From: Zygnema cylindricum
Lineage: Eukaryota; Streptophyta; Zygnematophyceae; Zygnematales; Zygnemataceae
NCBI GenBank assembly: GCA_037447655.1
Contig: JBBHKE010001952.1
Span: 186,001-250,000 of the forward strand
Length of the DNA stretch: 64,000 bases
Direction of reading: 5' to 3'
The notes below the pieces were generated by a model. That model saw nothing but the letters and a program-made list of their open reading frames with translations, did no database searches and was not told the DNA's origin. A program made the position numbers and the translations under genes. This document shows positions 58,893-64,000 of this stretch, piece after piece (the stretch's first letter is position 1; the number at the start of each line of letters is the position of its first letter).

Positions 58893-59946
58893 ATCTAGGG
58901 TGCCTATGTTCGATGGAACACACTTCACTTATTGGGAGTTTACCATGGAGGGATTGCTTTTCGAAAAGTACTTATGGGCAATTGTTTGGGGACGAGTGAG
59001 GTGTCCACCACTGTGCTTTGGATGAACTCACTGGAGAGATTCATCTAGGGCTACCCAGAAAACCAACCGTATTTCAGATGCAACAGGAGTTGAAGAGAAA
59101 ATCATTGCCATGGAAGGGAAAAAAAGGGAGAAGGATAAAGGGACACCTATGGTGAGGGGAGCTAAGCTCTCTGCAACAGCTCCACTTGGAGGAGTTATAA
59201 GTAAAACTGAAGAAAATGATAGTAAAATTTGGGAGTATAAAAACATTATAACAAAACATCTCATACTTAGATATGTGTCAAAGTCCATAGCTATCACTCT
59301 TTTAAGTCTAACTAAGTCTTTTGAAATCTGGGAAACACTAAGTCAGATTTATAAGAGTGAGAATATTCAGAGGCAACGGTTAGTAAAACAGAAAATAGGG
59401 GCCTATGTTTATAAAGGCGATAGCATGATAGAGTTTTGCAATGATATTGATGCGTTATATGTTGAGCTTGCTAGTGCGCGATATGTAGAGTCTGAGAACA
59501 GAAAGATTAATACACTACTCATGAAACCCCCAGATGAGTACGAAAACATCATTTATCGTATGCAGGCAATGGGTGGCTCCTCATGGACTTGGAGCTTTAC
59601 CATGGGGATAATTCTTGTGAGGGAAAGCACTTTGGAGCCTCGTAGAGGAAGTGACAAAGTGAATGCATTTACAGCTGGTGGTGATTGGCGGAAGCGTGAT
59701 GAGAGGAACGGCGGTGACGAGCGGAAGCGTGATGAGAGGAAGAAAGACAAAGGTAAACTTTATCGGAACTTTGGTGGAAAGAGAGGGAGAGGAAAAGAAA
59801 GGGGAGCTTTGAAACGGGGGTTTGCTTCTTTTGTAGGGAACCGAGTCATTATATGGAGGATTGCCCTTGTTTGGAAAAACTTAGAAGTTGGAATGTGGAT
59901 GAGGAGGAAGAAGGGGAAGAGGAGAAAGTGGATGAAGATATTTTAG
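58878..59946 (+). pseudogene. Gag of element F
   Basis: Begins with MGPPSRVPMFDGT. After stops and a small shift, the frame is open from 59110 for 278 codons: KIWEYKN, YVYKGDSMIEFCND, ILVRESTLEPRRGS, with an Arg/Lys/Asp/Glu-rich tail. A frame change just before the zinc knuckle puts the C-X2-C-X4-H-X4-C residues in another frame (about 59825-59875). The start codon in the LTR is followed by a stop (ATGAAGCCCATATAA). Same lineage as the Gag of element I. Confidence 0.75.
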
Positions 59947-60819
59947 AGCTTCTCCGGATTAGTAGTATGGGGAAGAGAGAAATGTACACAGAAATTCCAC
60001 GAAAGCAACAGTGTGCTTTTGGAGGTTTAAGGGAAGTAAAGGGAAGGGAGGTACTTAAAGGAGTTAGACATGATGTGGATGTCAAGGAGTATAGAAAGTC
60101 AGATCTAGAATCTATAATTGAAAAAGGGAAAAATAAAAATAATGAGGATAATTTTATAGATATTTTTGAAACACAAAACTGGTCGGAAAGGGAGACTTCA
60201 TCGGATTCCGAGGAAATGGGAGAAGTAAATCTAGAGGGGTTTTTAAAAGATAGGGGAGAAGAGGAATATTTAATGAAAGGTTTAGGGGAGGAGAAATATT
60301 TATTGGGAATAAAAATAGAAAGTGATAGCAGAAAAAAATTCCATGGGAGAGAGTGAGGAAAGTTTTGAAAATGGGGTGAGTATCATGGATAAAAATATGA
60401 GTACGGAAGACGTAGATCTTATGAGGAACTTAGTGGGGATACTTGTTTTTTGGGAAAATTTGGGGGGTAATGGATTTGACATCACTAATGGGAGTGATGG
60501 CATTTATGAAGATGTGCTTGTAAAAGGGTTAGCATCTGGGTGTGTGTTGCAGATTGGAGATGGGGCTGGCTCTTTGAATTGCAAGAGGGAAATTGGATTT
60601 AGTGTGGATGGAAAAGAGATGAGGAGGATAATTTTTTTTCTCGAATTTATGATAAATGGCATGCAAAATAAAATGTGTGATGTAATTATTATTTCACCTC
60701 ATCTAATACACTTCTTTAAATACGAGGGTATTCACTTAAAGTTTTATGAGGAGAAAAGAAAGAAGAAAAAGAAAAGGAAAAAAATAAAATGTGTTAAGTG
60801 GGAGTTGAAAAAAAAGTAG
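59853..60819 (+). pseudogene. KE-rich segment and RNase H remnant of element F
   Basis: Two overlapping frames (59853-60356 and 60322-60819). The first runs from the zinc-knuckle tail through EIPRKQQCAFGG into a lysine/glutamate-rich region (EEEYLMKGLGEEKYLLGIK) with no protease site. The second ends with NGFDITNGSD, SGCVLQIGDGAG and later residues aligned with Copia RNase H (element C: SGYVLYVGDGAC), without its catalytic motifs. A lysine-rich end precedes the polypurine tract. Confidence 0.6.
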
Positions 60820-60837
60820 ACTGGAAAATAAGGGGAG

Positions 60838-61929
60838 TGTTGAAATTTATGTATTTTCTAGGTCTGTATTGGAAAAATAAATAGAGTGTTGGAAAAAGGT
60901 TATTAAGGGTTCACTTCTATATTTTAGTTAGAATGTAAAGAGAGAGAAAGAGAGGACCAAAGTCAGGCCATGGCTGCTGCGTCATTTAGAAGGAGGCAGA
61001 ATGAATTAGAAGGTATTTTACTAGTTTTAGCAAAATAGTGCTTCAGGCCGGATTTGAACCGCGGTCTGCAGAATACTATGTAGACCTACGCCTTATCCAT
61101 TAAGGCACTAACGATACACATGATATGTTTTACGCATATGTATGTATTGATCTAAAGGACTAATTCGCAGCTGACTAACGAAAACGCGCATTAGTCAATT
61201 CATGCATGGAAGGGAATCGAAGCCGTATAAATACAACTGATCGGATGCCACCATTACAGCCGCCACCCACAATAAGCTTTCGGCGGCCTTTGGGGATAGC
61301 CTCACGCGGTGCCACATGGCGCCACATTATTTGATATCAGAGAAGATGGGAGGAGGAACCATGGCTCCCGATTTGGCAGATGTCACCTTGTAGACCATGT
61401 CGTACAATGGTTGTACAATAAGTACATCGCCCATCGTACCTTCTTGTACTATGTAGTGTTCCTATTAGACTAGGGTTTAGTAGTAGGTAGTCGTGAGTAG
61501 GCAGACCAAGACTTAGTGATATTTTAGGTACCTCTCTCTAAGAGAGCTTGTAACTATAAAGGTCATCTTTGACCAGCCATAACTTAATGCTCGGGTGAGC
61601 AAATTTAGTGATTCTTTTTGCTGCAGACTCATGGGAGTCCAAGAAACACAAGGGTGTAGTCGGTTAGAGTCTTTGCGTGCCAGGGTGGCACTTATTCAGT
61701 ATTAAAATCAAATTGGGGAATATTGTCCAAAACACATATTTAAGCTTTGCATTCTATGGTGGAACTGAGCACAGAGAAGGTCTTCTCTTCACAGCGGTGA
61801 AGGTGTGTTAGGGTTCTGATGGTCAAGGGATCATTCATTTGGGTTAATATCAACTTGGAGTCGGCACTATCTAGACTAGCTTCTTTTGGATCTGCTAATT
61901 ATGTGGGCAATGGAGCCCATAGAATTTCA
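60838..61929 (+). repeat. 3' LTR of element F
   Basis: 1092 bp, running TGTTGAAAT...TTTCA, matching 38283-39331 plus 58837-58877. It preserves the LTR start codon context (ATGGAGCCCATAG) that is damaged in the 5' copy. Confidence 0.9.
61043..61113 (-). other. tRNA-like module in the 3' LTR of element F, antisense
   Basis: Perfect B box GGTTCAAATCC on the minus strand (plus 61050-61060) and the same A-box-like sequence as in the 5' LTR. Confidence 0.7.
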
Positions 61930-62767
61930 AACTTTATTATGCTGGTGTTCATGATGTAATCTTGTGGCATAGGAGGCTTGAGCATGTGAATCTAAATAAG
62001 TTAAGAGATTTGAAAAAGATGGGAGTGGTGGAAGGAATTCAGTTCGGTTAAAGTGAGAATCTAAGTGATTGTAGTGGATGTGCTCAAGGTAAAGCACACA
62101 GGTTACCCTTCCCAAAAACTGCCACCTATAAGGGAAAAAAGATTCTAGATTTAGTACACAGATATTTGGGGGCCGGCCAGAGTGCCATCACCCGGGGGGA
62201 AGAGATTTATGATGACTATAATTGATGATTGGTCTTGGTATTCCAGGGTGTATTATTTGAAAAACAAGTTAGAAGCTCAAAAGTGTTTTACAAAATATAA
62301 ATCATGGAGCGAAATTTTTCATGTAACTCCAATCAAGAGAGTAAGAAGTGACAATGGTGGAGAGTATATTTCTAACCAGTTTGAGGAATTTTTCTGAGGA
62401 AAGATAGAGTTCAACACCAAAAGATAGTTCCAGAAAGCTCGTAACAGAATGGGGCTGCTGAAAGATTAAATAGGACACTAAGTGATGGTGCTAGAAGTAT
62501 GTTGTCGGATAAGATGATAGGAAAAAGGTTTGGGCAGAAGCAATGAACTGTGCTAATTATCTCAAAAATATAGTTCTTATTTCAACTATAAAAAGTCAAA
62601 CACCTTATGAGAGATGGACAAGCCTGAAACCAGACAAATCTAACTTAAAGGTTTTCAACAATCAAGTGTTCAGTCTAGATACAGATCGGTCTAATTGGAA
62701 TCTAGATCCTAAAGGAAAACTCGGGTACTTATTAGGATATGATGAGGATGTTAAAGGATATAGAGTT
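61930..62767 (+). pseudogene. Integrase region of element G, second part
   Basis: Resumes at YYAGVHDV and follows element C: LWHRRLEHVNLNKL (one zinc-ligand His region altered), CSGCAQGK, RSDNGGEY, then SNLKVFNNQVFSLD and GYDEDVKGYRV. Several stops and small deletions. It ends abruptly at the H insertion (62768). Confidence 0.85.
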
Positions 62768-63763
62768 TGCAATTCCGTGTCCCCCATTGGATCACTGAAT
62801 TAAGGAAGCCTCTAGATAGCTTTTGGCTAGCCCTCTTTCAATTTGGATCAATGCTACCCAAGCTGACAAAAAGACAATCTGACTGCACTTGTCTGCAACT
62901 TGGAATCCCCTAAGTCCACAAAAAAAAAAATCACTGAAAATGCCTAACCAGGCAATTAATTATCAAGTGGGAAAGATACCAATATTTATACAAGCTTGTT
63001 GGGAGAGAGGCGGCTACCTCTTCAATCCTTTAAGTCCTAAACCCCTCTTACAACCCCTATCTTCTGATGTACTAACCAATCAGAAGACTGTATAGTACAG
63101 AAAGGTACTAGGGCCGTTGTACTTTCTGTACGGCCTGTGTACGACAAGGCCATGGAGTGGACGTCTATCTCCTCCAGATTTGTCATCGAGCTCCCCGCGA
63201 TTTCTGCTTCCCAATAATATCTTGCCACGTATTGACAGGTCATGTCACGTCCAAAAACCGCCAAGACGTCTATTCCGGGATTGCGGCGATGATGCGGACC
63301 ATCAGATCCGTACCGGCTTTTAATGTTTGTCGTCCAAAATAATAAATGTCCGCTACATTTGTTTCGTACGCACTAAACCTCAACTAGTTTCTATATCCTT
63401 ATTATTATTCTGTTGAATGAATTAATGAACTTGCTAATGTTTAAATAGCTATCAAACACTATGTATCATAACGGACTACTACGAGAGACCAGTAAGAGCT
63501 TACTGCTACGCCATGCTCTGTCAGTCGGAGGTTCGATCCTGTCGGACTCAACCTTTTTGTTGAGAGTGACTTAGGTCACTCTTTAGTCGTGCCTATGGAG
63601 CTGAGGCAGCCATGGCTCCACCACCCTATCTTTCCTTCAGTGACTACAACAAGTATGGTGGCTAGAGAGAGAAGGTGGAGGCAGGCTGCTTGTGCTTTTT
63701 CTTTTAGTTATTTCACCTAATTAAGACCTAGAAAATACCTTCCCTAAATCAGTGATTTCAACA
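62768..63763 (-). repeat. 3' LTR of Copia element H
   Basis: 996 bp on the minus strand, running TGTTGAAATCACTG...ATTGCA in element orientation. It carries the GTAC-rich region (about 63069-63143) and the tRNA-like module. The polypurine tract AAGGGGAG lies just outside (plus 63764-63771). The flanking target bases are GAGTT; the matching copy would lie outside the window. Confidence 0.85.
63478..63550 (+). other. tRNA-like module in the LTR of element H, antisense
   Basis: B-box GGTTCGATCC at 63530-63539 with a short imperfect T-stem. The A-box-like part upstream is weak. Confidence 0.45.
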
Positions 63764-63776
63764 CTCCCCTTATTTT

Positions 63777-64000
63777 CTAGTCTAATTTTAGTTTCTCTTT
63801 TAAACCAAACTTTTCTCTACTTTATTTTAACTTGGGAGATGGCACAGGTTTTGTCATCATATCAGCCACCATTTTCCCATCACCCCTATACACCAAATTC
63901 ACAATTTTGTTTCCAAATTTTTCTCGCATAAAACTCAATCTTATATCCATATGCTTAGCCTTGAAATTATGTTTTAGATTGGCTGCAATTGCAATTGCAG
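63777..64000 (-). pseudogene. RNase H C-terminus of element H, partial
   Basis: The minus strand reads AIAIAANLKHNFKAKHMDIR, then KMVADMMTKPVPSPKLK, followed by a stop where relatives have an aromatic residue, then the usual tail ending before the polypurine tract. It continues beyond the window. Confidence 0.8.

Larger units (their letters stand above)
38283..61929 (+). mobile_element. Non-autonomous Copia element F, nested in G
   Basis: TSD AACTT at 38278-38282 and 61930-61934. The 5' LTR is split by element E (38283-39331 plus 58837-58877, about 1090 bp) and the 3' LTR is 60838-61929 (1092 bp). The internal region 58878-60837 is under 2 kb and has Gag, a KE-rich segment and an RNase H-like tail, but no protease, integrase or RT. 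The polypurine tract AAGGGGAG lies at 60830-60837. Confidence 0.9.
35724..62767 (+). mobile_element. Copia element G, outermost shell of the nest, 3' part missing
   Basis: 5' LTR 35724-36786, primer site 36787-36801, Gag to pre-integrase 36787-38282, then 23.6 kb of nested insertion (element F), then integrase from 61930. The frame across the F insertion matches element C exactly once one AACTT copy is removed. G ends at about 62767, where the LTR of H begins. It is heavily mutated and is the oldest of the set. Confidence 0.85.
62768..64000 (-). mobile_element. Copia element H, runs off the right edge
   Basis: Only the 3' LTR and the end of RNase H are inside the window. It is inserted in the integrase of G. 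LTR structure matches the A family. Confidence 0.85.

Overview
The window is nuclear DNA from a eukaryote. It holds two spliced host genes and is otherwise mostly LTR retrotransposons. The PIG-T gene reads like the plant form of the protein, the MYB gene is of plant R2R3 type, and the retrotransposon primer sites complement what I recall of the plant initiator tRNA-Met. A streptophyte (charophyte alga or non-seed land plant) with a TE-rich genome is my best guess. Rank and species cannot be fixed from sequence alone.

Left part (1-19549). A four-exon R2R3-MYB gene (574-2907, +) is followed by AT-rich spacer with small foldbacks. Next comes a young, almost intact Copia element (4295-10506, -, TSD AGCAC), then a DNA-transposon-like unit (11011-11743) and a terminus of a second DNA-transposon family. 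A long GA-only tract (12.6-13.2 kb) precedes a five-exon PIG-T gene (14381-18446, -), the GPI-transamidase subunit.

Middle part (19550-35723). A decayed Ty3/Gypsy element on the minus strand carries a cytosine-5 DNA methyltransferase domain between protease and reverse transcriptase. It is followed by a Copia LTR remnant, kilobase-scale polypyrimidine and polypurine domains, a 4 x 51-bp array of palindromes, and a gag-only non-autonomous Copia element (31019-34722).

Right part (35724-64000) is one nest of retrotransposons. Copia G is split by non-autonomous Copia F (TSD AACTT). F is split by chromovirus E (TSD TTTTG). E is split by Copia D (TSD CACCA). D is split by near-intact Copia C. G is also broken by Copia H, which runs off the right edge. 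Host reading frames resume exactly across each junction except C/D, which carries a small deletion.

The Copia elements share unusual design features. They have a half-tRNA type primer-binding site that is also gag coding sequence, and most have a gag start codon inside the LTR. Their LTRs carry an antisense tRNA-like module with A and B boxes, and a cluster of GTAC motifs. Elements F and I look like parasites of an element-A-like autonomous lineage.
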